Below are positions 43,660 through 51,609 of a stretch of 64,000 nt of DNA, piece after piece (positions within the stretch are counted from its first letter, which is position 1; every line of letters starts with the position of its first letter). Source of the DNA: UMGS1668 sp035447605 (lineage in GTDB: Bacteria > Bacillota > Clostridia > Oscillospirales > Ruminococcaceae); contig DAOTHJ010000001.1 of NCBI GenBank assembly GCA_035447605.1, positions 62,001 through 126,000 of the forward strand, read 5' to 3'. The notes beneath the pieces were generated by a model, which had not been told where the DNA came from, did not search any database, and was given only the letters and a program-made list of their open reading frames with translations. Made by a program: the position numbers and the translations under genes.

Positions 43660-43848
43660 ATGCACGAGGAGGAACGCGTCTGTTTTCGCTATGTCTGCAA
43701 ACTCTTCCCGGCCTGCGCCCGTGCGAGAGGCAAGGGCTGCTGCTGCGCAGAACTGGAATGGTACGACGAGGATACCCTCGCCCGTGCCGTAACGGCGGAG
43801 GAGTGCGGCGAGGGAACTAACCCGCTGTTTGTTCAAAAACAGGAATAA
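43660..43848 (+). CDS. Small cysteine-rich hypothetical protein
   Basis: 62 residues with seven cysteines (VCFRYVCKLFPACARARGKG, then CCCAEL and EECGEG), starting 3 bp after the aldehyde dehydrogenase stop. The spacing suggests translational coupling, since no separate ribosome site is visible. The cysteines suggest metal or redox binding. Family unknown. Confidence 0.55.
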   Translation: MHEEERVCFRYVCKLFPACARARGKGCCCAELEWYDEDTLARAVTAEECGEGTNPLFVQKQE

Positions 43849-43853
43849 ACGCC

Positions 43854-43886
43854 CGGCCCGTCCCATATGGGGCGGGCCTTTTTATG
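43854..43886 (+). terminator. Terminator of the aldehyde dehydrogenase operon
   Basis: GGCCCGTCCC and GGGGCGGGCC form a stem with ATAT loop and T5, next to the small gene's stop. The 450 bp that follow hold the promoter and leader of the glycosyltransferase gene. Confidence 0.85.
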
Positions 43887-44051
43887 AAACGACGCCCATC
43901 ACCTCCCGCAAGGATTCCCCGAAAAATGCGCATTAAGACAGAATCCGAACTTTTTCTGTTTCTTCCGGGCCGAAAATTCTAAAACGTCCGATTCGGCGGC
44001 GGGCCAATTCTTATCGAACTGTAAACTTTCTTTTAAACCGGCCGCTTCTTC

Positions 44052-44080
44052 TTGACTTCCCCGACAGCGGGCACTAAAAT
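44052..44080 (+). promoter_or_regulatory. Promoter of the glycosyltransferase gene
   Basis: TTGACT at 44052-44057, 17 bp, TAAAAT at 44075-44080. It leaves a leader of about 250 nt. Confidence 0.75.
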
Positions 44081-44130
44081 GAGCACAAAGGAATAAATGA
44101 AAACCCTATGTTTATGCGAGAGACCGGAAT

Positions 44131-44158
44131 CTCTTTTTCGCTAAATGAAGAAAAAGAG
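44131..44158 (+). other. Hairpin in the glycosyltransferase leader
   Basis: CTCTTTTTC and GAAAAAGAG form a perfect 9-bp stem with a 10-nt loop, about 180 nt before the start codon. GC-rich, partly self-complementary sequence follows to 44330. Confidence 0.6.
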
Positions 44159-44339
44159 CCCATACTTTGATAGAAAGAACCCCCGCGCCCCCCTGTGCCG
44201 GAACGGAAGCCGGCAACCTCTCTCCGGGAAATGCAAGCCCCGTGGATTCATCCGCAGGGCACGGCCCGTCGGAGAACATCGCCGCTGCCGGATTTCATCG
44301 GCGCCCCGGAAAACAGGAAGAAAAAAAGGAGGTGCTCCT

Positions 44340-45653
44340 CTGGAAAGCAAACGTATCTGCCTGCTCAACGACTCGTTCCCGCCGCAGCTTGACGGCGTTG
44401 CGAACGCGGTGGTGAACTATGCATCCATTTTGCAGAGAGCCGGCACGGAAATCGCGGTCGGCATCCCGGAATACCCCGGCGTCGAAGATCATTATTCGTT
44501 CCCCGTTGTTCGCTATCCCAGCATCAACACCACCGAATGGCTCGGCTACCGGGCGGGATATCCGTTTACCATGGAGCCGGTGCAGACGCTCCGGAATTTC
44601 CGGCCGGACCTGATTCACTGCCACTGCCCCGTCATGTCGATGGTGATGGCCCGAACCCTGCGGGAACTGACCGGAAAACCGATCGTGCTCACTTACCACA
44701 CAAAATTTGATATCGACGTCGGCCGCGCCGTCCGTTCGGAATTCCTCCAGAAGGAGGCGCTCCGGATGCTCTGCAACAACATCGAAGCCGCAGACGAGGT
44801 CTGGACCGTCAGCCACGGTGCCGGCGAAAATATGCGGAAACTCGGCTATCAGGGCGACTACATCATCATGGAGAACGGCGTCGACTTCCCGAAAGGGCGC
44901 GTGCCGGATGCCGAACTGCGGAAACTGGATGCCGAATACGGCCTCGACCCCCAAAAGCCGCTCTTTCTCTTCGTCGGCCGGATGATGTGGTACAAAGGAA
45001 TCCGCATCATCCTGGATGCGCTGAAAATGCAAAAAGAAAAGGGGCTTGCCTTCACCGCCGCCTTTATCGGCTCCGGCCTCAACCTGGAGGAGATTGTCGC
45101 GTACCGGGATTCTCTCGGCCTTCAGGCGGAATGCCTGTTCCCCGGGGCGGTTCAGGACCGGGAACTGCTCCGCGCCTGGTACTGCCGGGCGGATCTGTTC
45201 CTGTTTCCTTCTACCTTCGACACGAACGGCATCGTTGTGCGGGAGGCTGCGGCCTGCGGGCTTCCTTCTGTGCTCGTGTGGGGAAGCTGCGCCGCAGAGG
45301 GCATCATGGACGGGCAGAACGGCCTGCTGATCGACGAAAATGCCGAGTCTCTGGCCGCCGTGATCGGCGAAGCCTGCAAACACCCGGAGGCCCTGCGCCG
45401 GATCGGCGAAAATGCGGCCGCCCAGCTTTATATCTCCTGGGAGGACGCCGTTGCCCGGGCCGCCGACCGGTATGATTATTTGATTGAAAAATACAAGGAT
45501 GGCATCCCGGATCGGCCGTCGTTAAAATTCGACGGTATGTTTACGGCGCTCGGCGGGCTGATCGGCGGCATGAGCAAAGTGCGGGAGGAAAGCGCCCGTT
45601 TCCGGCTCAAATACCGGCAGCACCATTTTCCCTTCCGCGGAAGGTATCTTTAG
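44340..45653 (+). CDS. GT4-family glycosyltransferase
   Basis: 437 residues, GT-B fold. The N-terminal domain begins KRICLLNDSFPPQLDGVANAV, the acceptor-side opening of diacylglycerol glucosyltransferase-like and mannosyltransferase enzymes, with the HCHCPVMSMVMA segment. The C-terminal domain has FVGRMMWYKGIRIILDAL and the nucleotide-sugar motif PSTFDTNGIVVREAAACGLPSV, an EX7E-like site (E at positions of the GIVVREAAA stretch). Acceptor is unknown; a membrane glycolipid is plausible. The most likely start is CTG at 44340, 7 nt after AAGGAGG; in-frame ATG at 44145 lacks a ribosome site and adds non-homologous residues. Confidence 0.85.
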   Translation: MESKRICLLNDSFPPQLDGVANAVVNYASILQRAGTEIAVGIPEYPGVEDHYSFPVVRYPSINTTEWLGYRAGYPFTMEPVQTLRNFRPDLIHCHCPVMSMVMARTLRELTGKPIVLTYHTKFDIDVGRAVRSEFLQKEALRMLCNNIEAADEVWTVSHGAGENMRKLGYQGDYIIMENGVDFPKGRVPDAELRKLDAEYGLDPQKPLFLFVGRMMWYKGIRIILDALKMQKEKGLAFTAAFIGSGLNLEEIVAYRDSLGLQAECLFPGAVQDRELLRAWYCRADLFLFPSTFDTNGIVVREAAACGLPSVLVWGSCAAEGIMDGQNGLLIDENAESLAAVIGEACKHPEALRRIGENAAAQLYISWEDAVARAADRYDYLIEKYKDGIPDRPSLKFDGMFTALGGLIGGMSKVREESARFRLKYRQHHFPFRGRYL

Positions 45654-45710
45654 AAAAAAGCGATTGAAGAAAATATTCCACTTTCAAAACAGGGACGGAG
45701 GCGGTTTCGC

Positions 45711-45959
45711 ATGACAAGGCTCACTCAAAAGGCCGACCTCCGCTACACCGCGGAGGATCCGGATGCGGCCGTACAGAAGCTCGGAAAGATCGAGGACCTG
45801 TACGATTCCCTGCTGGAGGAACGGAACGGCTTATGCGAAAGGATCGCGCGGCTTCGGTCGGAGGAAAAGACGAAGACCGCCTCCTTCCGCCAGCTTCTCG
45901 GTGAAAAATGGATGTTGGAAAACCTGATTGCGCGGTTTCGCATCCGGGATGCGGACTGA
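45711..45959 (+). CDS. Small coiled-coil hypothetical protein
   Basis: 82 residues, nearly all helical and charged (LGKIEDLYDSLLEERNGLC, RIARLRSEEKTKTASFRQLL). ACGGAGGCGG precedes the ATG. It lies 57 bp after the glycosyltransferase and may be co-transcribed. Family unknown. Confidence 0.65.
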   Translation: MTRLTQKADLRYTAEDPDAAVQKLGKIEDLYDSLLEERNGLCERIARLRSEEKTKTASFRQLLGEKWMLENLIARFRIRDAD

Positions 45960-45979
45960 CGCTTCAGAAAGGGGACGGC

Positions 45980-46240
45980 ATGAAAAATCCCGAACTATGG
46001 GTGGATTCTTCGGGCAAAATCGAGGAATTTCTCGATGCACAGCCGGGTACCGCAAAAGTCGGCGCCCGCGAATGGCATTCCGGCGGCAGCCTCATCCGGA
46101 TCTTCCCACTTATGGGCATCGGGAAGAATGGGGACGGCCCTCCGCGAACCCTGATTGTTTTGTATGAGAAAGCGAACGCCGGCAAAGCGCATTGCGGCTT
46201 GATGGACCGGTTTTGGGAGCTCATGGACGGGCTCCGGTAA
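45980..46240 (+). CDS. Small hypothetical protein, 86 residues
   Basis: Starts 20 bp after the coiled-coil gene with AAAGGGGACGGC before ATG. Sequence features: ELWVDSSGKIEEFLDAQPG, WHSGGSLIRIFPLMGIG, RTLIVLYEKANAGKAHCGL. Predicted mixed alpha/beta, soluble. Not recognised. Confidence 0.62.
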   Translation: MKNPELWVDSSGKIEEFLDAQPGTAKVGAREWHSGGSLIRIFPLMGIGKNGDGPPRTLIVLYEKANAGKAHCGLMDRFWELMDGLR

Positions 46241-46249
46241 GAATGGGCA

Positions 46250-46275
46250 GGCGGGAGATCCCCGCCGTTTTTTTA
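46250..46275 (+). terminator. Intrinsic terminator
   Basis: GGCGGG and CCCGCC form a short stem with AGATC loop and T7, 9 bp after the preceding stop. Confidence 0.75.
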
Positions 46276-46315
46276 TATCCCCGTTTTTTTGGAAAAAAAG
46301 AGGGAAGCCCCGACA

Positions 46316-46344
46316 TTGCAGATTTTAAAAAAATCGTGTATAAT
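46316..46344 (+). promoter_or_regulatory. Promoter of the DUF2284 gene
   Basis: TTGCAG at 46316-46321, 17 bp, TATAAT at 46339-46344. Confidence 0.78.
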
Positions 46345-46374
46345 AACTCGCGGAAGTCGAAAGGAGGCTGTTTT

Positions 46375-46977
46375 ATGACGGAAGAAGAAAAATCGGCGCT
46401 GATCCCCGTTGATCGGCCGCTTTATACGATCGAAGAACAGATTCAGGATCTGCGGGTGGAAGATTTTCTTGCGAACTACTTCAATTTCAGCCGGTATTTT
46501 GCCTGCTGCCAGGGCTGCCCGAATTTTGGAAAGTACTGGACCTGCCCGCCCTTTAATTTCGACGTAGCGGATTACTGGCGCCAGTATCGCACGCTTCACG
46601 CCGTTGCGCGGAAATATGTGATTGACCCGGAGACCACGCAGAAGACGCTCTCTCCCGAGGAACTGAATTACCTGATGGAGGCCATCACCGTTCCGGAACG
46701 TCACAGGCTGACCGATTATCTGGCAAAGATGGAATGGGAGACCCCCGGTTCGCGCTATCTTTCTGCCGGCACCTGTGATTTCTGCGGCTACGGCAAATGT
46801 CTCCGGCTCTGCGGAAAGGAATGCGTCCGCGGCTGCGACATGCATTATTCCATCGAATCCATCGGCGGCAGCGTCACCGAGCTGACCAAAGGGCTATTCG
46901 GCTACGACATTCTCTGGATCAAGGACGGTCATCTGCCGGAATACTTTTCCCTTGTCGGCGGCCTGCTGATGGGATAA
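46375..46977 (+). CDS. DUF2284 metal-binding protein
   Basis: 200 residues with clustered cysteines. The N-terminal site is CCQGCPNFGKYWTCPPF and the C-terminal set is CDFCGYGKCLRLCGKECVRGCD, the DUF2284 pattern thought to bind iron-sulfur or zinc. AAAGGAGGCTGTTTT precedes the ATG. It stands alone with its own promoter; function is unknown in the family. The next unit is the SAM riboswitch operon. Confidence 0.82.
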   Translation: MTEEEKSALIPVDRPLYTIEEQIQDLRVEDFLANYFNFSRYFACCQGCPNFGKYWTCPPFNFDVADYWRQYRTLHAVARKYVIDPETTQKTLSPEELNYLMEAITVPERHRLTDYLAKMEWETPGSRYLSAGTCDFCGYGKCLRLCGKECVRGCDMHYSIESIGGSVTELTKGLFGYDILWIKDGHLPEYFSLVGGLLMG

Positions 46978-47022
46978 GCCCCGAAAATCGGAAGAAATAG
47001 GCCTCCTTCGACGCAAAATCCC

Positions 47023-47051
47023 TTGACAGGAACGACTGCGGTCGTTAAAAT
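47023..47051 (+). promoter_or_regulatory. Promoter of the SAM-hydrolase/ECF operon
   Basis: TTGACA at 47023-47028, 17 bp, TAAAAT at 47046-47051. The spacer is largely an inverted repeat, AACGAC-TGCG-GTCGTT (47031-47046), which could be an operator. Confidence 0.8.
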
Positions 47052-47070
47052 AAGAACATAATTTTAATAG

Positions 47071-47204
47071 CCTTATCAAGAGCGGCTGAGGGACAGGCCC
47101 TTTGAAGCCCGACAACCTGCGGTGACGCGTGGTGCCAACTCCTGCGGATAATCCGAAAGATGAGGATAAACGGCAGTCCTCTTTTTTTCGGGGACTGCTT
47201 TTTT
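47071..47204 (+). ncRNA. SAM-I (S-box) riboswitch with terminator
   Basis: The aptamer (47071-47166) carries the S-box consensus in order: CTTATCAAGAG, GGCTGAGGGAC, GGCCC..TGAAGCCC, GACAACC, GGTGCCAA, ATCCGAAAGATGAGG. Stem P1 is CTTATC with GATGAGG. A terminator follows (47173-47204): GCAGTCC/GGACTGC and T6, 24 bp before the first start codon. SAM binding should stop transcription, so the operon is expressed when SAM is low. S-boxes normally control methionine/SAM synthesis or methionine uptake genes. Confidence 0.93.
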
Positions 47205-47228
47205 GTTTATCATAGAAGGGAGAATTCC

Positions 47229-48077
47229 ATGGAAAAACCCATCCTCGTCTTTCAAACGGATTTCACCTATAAGGAGGGAGCCGTTTCTGCCATGCACGGC
47301 GTCGCAAAGTGCGTGGACCCGGAACTGGATATCTTTGACGCAAGCCACGAGATCCCGCATTTTGACGCCTGGAGCGCCAGCTATCGCCTCTGGCAGACGG
47401 TGCGCTTCTGGCCGAAGGGGACCATCTTTGTCTCCGTCGTCGATCCCGGCGTCGGCACCGACCGGAAAGCCGCGGCTGTCCGCACAAAGGACGGCTACTA
47501 TATCATCACGCCGGACAACGGCACTCTGACGCATATCGCCACCTATCACGGCATCGCGTCTCTCCGCCGGATCGACGAATCCTACCACCGCCGTCCGACC
47601 AGCGAAGGCTCCAGCGTATTCGACGGCCGTGATCTTTTCGCCTATACCGCCGCACGGCTTGCCGCCGGCCAGATCGTCTTTGAAGAGACCGGGCCGGAAT
47701 ATCCGGAATCCGAACTTGTGCGTTTTCCTCTGCTGGAGGCTTCGGTGGATACCGATGACACCGTACGCGGATATTTTGAAATTGCCGACCCCAACTTCGG
47801 CAACCTCTGGAGCAACATCGCCGCCGCCGATTTTGAGCACGCCGGGATCCGCGAAGGTGACCTGCTGATGCTCGAGATTGCGCATCAAGGCATGACGGTG
47901 CTCACAACCGAGGTGCCGTTTGTAAAGACCTATGGCTCGGTGGAAAAAGGCGCCCCCCTGCTCTATGTCAACGAATTGCTCCGGATTTCGGCTGCTCTGC
48001 GGGAGGACAACCTGATGCAGAGCATGGCGCTCGGCTTCGGACCTTCGTGGACCGTCACCATCAGAAAAATCGGCTGA
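47229..48077 (+). CDS. SAM hydrolase (DUF62) paralogue lacking the catalytic histidine
   Basis: 282 residues, DUF62 / SAM hydroxide adenosyltransferase family, which splits SAM with water into adenosine and methionine. The SAM-site regions VFQTDFTYKEGAVSAMHG, SVVDPGVGTDR and TPDNGTLTH are present. The family triad is Asp-Arg-His; here D72 and R79 are kept, but the histidine position in the HGRD motif reads FDGRDLFAYT, so H is D132. The downstream paralogue has the normal HGRD. This copy may be inactive, regulatory or altered in reaction. It is the first gene behind the SAM-I riboswitch. Confidence 0.87.
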   Translation: MEKPILVFQTDFTYKEGAVSAMHGVAKCVDPELDIFDASHEIPHFDAWSASYRLWQTVRFWPKGTIFVSVVDPGVGTDRKAAAVRTKDGYYIITPDNGTLTHIATYHGIASLRRIDESYHRRPTSEGSSVFDGRDLFAYTAARLAAGQIVFEETGPEYPESELVRFPLLEASVDTDDTVRGYFEIADPNFGNLWSNIAAADFEHAGIREGDLLMLEIAHQGMTVLTTEVPFVKTYGSVEKGAPLLYVNELLRISAALREDNLMQSMALGFGPSWTVTIRKIG

Positions 48078-48118
48078 AAGGCCGGCATTTGTCTCCCCGA
48101 CAAGGAAGGGTGGATCCT

Positions 48119-48958
48119 ATGAAAGCTCCCGTTGTATTTCAAAGTGACTTTGGTCTTACCGACGGCGCCGTCTCGGCCATGTATGGCGTGACCCTCACCG
48201 TCGATCCCGAGCTCCGTATCTTCGACCTCACGCACGATATCACCCCGTACAACATCTGGGAGGCCTCCTATCGCCTCTTTCAGGCAATCGAATACTGGCC
48301 GAAGGGCACCGTCTTTGTCTCCGTCGTCGACCCCGGCGTCGGCAGTTCGCGAAAGAGTGTTGCCGCAAAAACCAAGGACGGCCGCTACATCGTGACGCCT
48401 GACAACGGCACCCTGACGCATGTAAACAAATATATCGGCATCACAGCGATGCGGGAGATCGACGAGAGCCGCCACCGCCGTGAAAACACCCAATATAGCT
48501 ATACCTTCCACGGGCGCGACGTCTACGCCAACACCGGCGCGAAGCTTGCCTCCGGACAGATTGCCTTTGAAGAGGTCGGCCCGGAGCTGCCTCTGGATCA
48601 GATTCTTGAGCTGCCCTGCGGCGAGGTGATCACGGGAAACGGCTTCGTCTCCGGCTGCATCGACATTCTGGATGTCCGCTTTGGGAGCATCTGGACCAAC
48701 ATTCCCCGCGAAAAATTCGAGGCCGCCGGCTTTCAGTACGGTGACCGGGTGGGGGCAACGATCTCCAACAACTCCACCTTGGTCTATCAGAACAACATTC
48801 ACTATGGCCATTCCTTCGCGGACGTGCGCATCGGAGAACCGATCCTCTACATTAATTCTCTTTATCGCATGGCCGTAGCCATCAACCAAGGCTCGTTCGC
48901 CGGAGCTTACCGCATCGGGACCGGCACCAACTGGCGTATCATCTTCAGCCAGCCGTAA
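48119..48958 (+). CDS. SAM hydrolase (SAM hydroxide adenosyltransferase, DUF62)
   Basis: 279 residues, paralogue of the preceding gene, with the full triad D71 (SVVDPGVG), R78 (SSRKSVAAKT) and H131 (TFHGRDVYANTG). It also carries TPDNGTLTH and the C-terminal beta domain (residues about 170-279) of the trimeric DUF62 enzymes. Predicted reaction: SAM + water to adenosine + L-methionine. AAGGAAGGGTGGATCCT precedes the ATG. It is 41 bp after the first paralogue and 79 bp before the ECF S component. Confidence 0.9.
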   Translation: MKAPVVFQSDFGLTDGAVSAMYGVTLTVDPELRIFDLTHDITPYNIWEASYRLFQAIEYWPKGTVFVSVVDPGVGSSRKSVAAKTKDGRYIVTPDNGTLTHVNKYIGITAMREIDESRHRRENTQYSYTFHGRDVYANTGAKLASGQIAFEEVGPELPLDQILELPCGEVITGNGFVSGCIDILDVRFGSIWTNIPREKFEAAGFQYGDRVGATISNNSTLVYQNNIHYGHSFADVRIGEPILYINSLYRMAVAINQGSFAGAYRIGTGTNWRIIFSQP

Positions 48959-49037
48959 CCTCTTCTTTCCGCATGCGGAGGCATGTTTTCATATTATTCG
49001 CAACTGACATAACCATCGACTGGGGGTACTTACAAAA

Positions 49038-49619
49038 ATGGAAAAGAAATCTATCGGCAAACTTCTTCTTGGGGAATGGAACACCCGCACCATCGTCGCG
49101 GTGGCCATCGGAGCCGCCCTGTTCGGCGTTCTGATGGTCTGGGGCTCCATCCCGGTCTTTACCAACACCTACCTGACGACCGCCATGATCATTCCGGTCA
49201 TCGTCGGGGCCCTGTTCGGCGCGCTTCCGGCCTGCATCGCCACGCTCGTCGGAAACTGCCTGGCCGACCTGATCGGCGGCTGGGGGTTCTGGTTTGACTG
49301 GTCCATCGGCAACGGCGTCCTCGGCTTCTGCATCGGCCTGCTCCCGCTCTACGGCGCGAGAATCAAGGAAGGCATCTTCACCGTGAAACACGCGATCATC
49401 TACGCGATCATCGCCGTCCTCTGCAACTCCTTCGCGTTCGGCGTCGTGACCCCGGTCATGACCTCCCTCTTCTACTCCACCGATCTGGAGATCACGTTCC
49501 TTCAGAGCTTCGCATCCAGCATCTCCAACTCCGCGGTGCTGATTATCGTCGGCATCCCGCTGCTCTTTATCCTCGCCAGACGCAACGCAAAGCGAAACAA
49601 CCTGACAGAAGAGGAATAA
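49038..49619 (+). CDS. ECF transporter substrate-binding (S) component
   Basis: 193 residues, six hydrophobic helices (TIVAVAIGAALFGVLM first). The helix-1 AxxxA-type small-residue pattern and ALPACIATLVGNCLADLIGG fit ECF S components. Its SAM-riboswitch control and two SAM hydrolases upstream point to a methionine- or SAM-related substrate (as predicted for MtsU/MtaU-type S components); exact substrate is not known. A strong terminator follows before the ATPase gene. Confidence 0.83.
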   Translation: MEKKSIGKLLLGEWNTRTIVAVAIGAALFGVLMVWGSIPVFTNTYLTTAMIIPVIVGALFGALPACIATLVGNCLADLIGGWGFWFDWSIGNGVLGFCIGLLPLYGARIKEGIFTVKHAIIYAIIAVLCNSFAFGVVTPVMTSLFYSTDLEITFLQSFASSISNSAVLIIVGIPLLFILARRNAKRNNLTEEE

Positions 49620-49632
49620 TCCCCGGAATCCG

Positions 49633-49670
49633 ATCAGCCCTCCGGCGGAAATCCGGGGGGCTGATTTTTG
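49633..49670 (+). terminator. Hairpin terminator inside the ECF operon
   Basis: ATCAGCCCTCCGG pairs with CCGGGGGGCTGAT (one G-T pair), followed by T5. It lies between the S component and the ATPase gene and should lower expression of the A and T genes relative to S. No strong second promoter is seen after it. Confidence 0.75.
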
Positions 49671-49770
49671 GGAAACAGATAAAACAGGGCAAAAAAGCGA
49701 TATCCTCTTTATGACGAATTTTGTCTTGTTTTATCTGCTTTCGGCTATTTTTACCGAAGGGAGTTTTGTC

Positions 49771-51609
49771 ATGGAACGCAAGCCCGTCATTGAATTCCGG
49801 GATTTCAGTTTCAAATATAAGATTCAAAAACAGCCGACGCTCCGGAACATCAACCTCACGATCTACGAGGGGGAAAAGGTTCTGCTGCTCGGGCCCTCCG
49901 GCTGCGGCAAATCCACCCTGGCCAGCTGCATCAACGGCCTGGTTCCGTTCTCCAACGAGGGCGAAATCACCGGCACCTGCCTGGTTAACGGACGCGATAC
50001 GCGGAAACTTTCGATCTTCGAGCTGTCGAAAGAGGTCGGAACCGTGCTCCAGGACAGCGACGCGCAGTTTGTCGGCCTCTCCGTCGGCGAGGACATCGCC
50101 TTCGCGATGGAGAACGAGATGACGCCGCGCCCGAAGATGCTTGAGGAAGTGGACCGCCTTGCCGACATCGTACAGATGCAGGAGTTTCTCACCGAGCTGC
50201 CGTTCAACCTCTCCGGCGGGCAGAAACAGAAGGTCACGCTGGCGGGCGTCCTGGGGGACAACGTCAACATTCTGATCTTCGACGAGCCGCTGGCCGCCCT
50301 TGATCCGCAGATGGGCGTCACCACGATCGACCTGATCGACCGGATGTCCAGAGAGACCGGAAAAACCGTGCTCATCATTGAGCACCGCCTTGAGGACGTG
50401 CTCTACCGCCCGGTAGACCGCATCCTTCTGATGGGCGACGGCTGCATTCTTGCGGATTTAAAGCCGAACGAACTGCTGACCTCCTCCCTGCTGGAGGAGA
50501 ACGGCATCCGCGAGCCGCTCTACCTGACCGCTATGAAATACGCCGGCTGCGACATTCAGGATAACCCCACCCTCTGTGACATCGAGCATCTGACGCTCTC
50601 CGACGGCGACCGGGAAAAGCTCCTCACCTTCTTCCGCGCCAAAACGAAAAAGCAGAGCCGGCAGTCCGGAGCGGAGGCCCTCCGCCTCGAGGACGTGACC
50701 TATGCCTATGAACCCGGCAAGGACGTCGTCAAAAGACTTTCCCTGACCGTTCATCAGGGGGAGCGCATCGCCGTGATCGGCAAGAACGGCGCGGGAAAAT
50801 CCACCTTCGCCCGCCTTGTCACCGGAATCAGCCGCCCGCAGCACGGAAATATCTATATCGACGGCAAGGATGCCCGGCAAATGACCATCCGGGAGATCGG
50901 CGAGCGCGTCGGCTACGTCATGCAGACGCCGAACCAGATGCTCGTCAACGACATCATCAAAAACGAGGTGGAGATGGCGCTGCGGCTCCGGAAACTGCCG
51001 GAGGAGGAGATCCGGGAGCGCTCGGAGGCCGCGATGAAGGCCTGCGGCATTTTCAAGATGCGCAACTGGCCGGTTGACGCGGTCAGCTATGGCCAGAAAA
51101 AGCGCATCACGGTCGCCTCGATCATCGCGCTCGGCCCGGATACGATCATCCTCGACGAACCGACCGCCGGCCAGGATTACCGCCACTATACCGACTTTAT
51201 CGAATTTATCAATCGCCTGAACTCCGAATACGGCAAGACGATTATCTTCATCACCCACGACATGCATCTCGCCATCGAGAACACCGAGCGGGCGGTCGTC
51301 TTTGCAGACGGCGAGATCATCGCGGACGACTCGGTTTACTCCGTGCTCTCCGACGACGAGATCATCCGGCATGCGAACCTCAAGCAGACCTCGCTCTACC
51401 TGCTGGCCAAAAATCTCGGCCTGCCGCCGGAACAGTTCATCGAGCACTTTATCGACTACGAACGGACCATGAAAGCCGGCACCGCGGAAGAAGCCGCGGC
51501 CGCCGGTTCTGCAAAACCTTCCGGGGCACCCGGCGCCTTTTCCGAAACAGCCGCGGCCGCCGGAAGCGGAGAAGAACTCCCGCCAGAGGAGGTGGTTTCC
51601 CATGAATAA
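49771..51609 (+). CDS. ECF transporter fused ATPase (A-A')
   Basis: 612 residues, two ABC ATPase domains in one chain. The first has Walker A GPSGCGKST (41-49), signature LSGGQKQKVTL and Walker B IFDEPLAALD. The second has Walker A GKNGAGKST (about 337-345), signature VSYGQKKRITV and Walker B ILDEPTAGQD. This is the YkoD-like form of EcfA/EcfA'. The C-terminal tail is alanine-rich and low in complexity. ATG at 49771 follows AAGGGAG; the T component overlaps the last 8 bp. Confidence 0.9.
   Translation: MERKPVIEFRDFSFKYKIQKQPTLRNINLTIYEGEKVLLLGPSGCGKSTLASCINGLVPFSNEGEITGTCLVNGRDTRKLSIFELSKEVGTVLQDSDAQFVGLSVGEDIAFAMENEMTPRPKMLEEVDRLADIVQMQEFLTELPFNLSGGQKQKVTLAGVLGDNVNILIFDEPLAALDPQMGVTTIDLIDRMSRETGKTVLIIEHRLEDVLYRPVDRILLMGDGCILADLKPNELLTSSLLEENGIREPLYLTAMKYAGCDIQDNPTLCDIEHLTLSDGDREKLLTFFRAKTKKQSRQSGAEALRLEDVTYAYEPGKDVVKRLSLTVHQGERIAVIGKNGAGKSTFARLVTGISRPQHGNIYIDGKDARQMTIREIGERVGYVMQTPNQMLVNDIIKNEVEMALRLRKLPEEEIRERSEAAMKACGIFKMRNWPVDAVSYGQKKRITVASIIALGPDTIILDEPTAGQDYRHYTDFIEFINRLNSEYGKTIIFITHDMHLAIENTERAVVFADGEIIADDSVYSVLSDDEIIRHANLKQTSLYLLAKNLGLPPEQFIEHFIDYERTMKAGTAEEAAAAGSAKPSGAPGAFSETAAAAGSGEELPPEEVVSHE

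Noticed and set aside
42133..43866. 577-residue minus-strand frame
   Set aside because: Antisense to the aldehyde dehydrogenase with its intact catalytic motifs.
44206..44222. GAAGCCGGCAACCTC, similar to the S-box string GAAGCCCGGCAACC
   Set aside because: None of the other S-box elements (CTTATCAAGAG, GAGGGA, GGTGCCAA, GATGAG) is near; one short match in a GC-rich leader is not enough.
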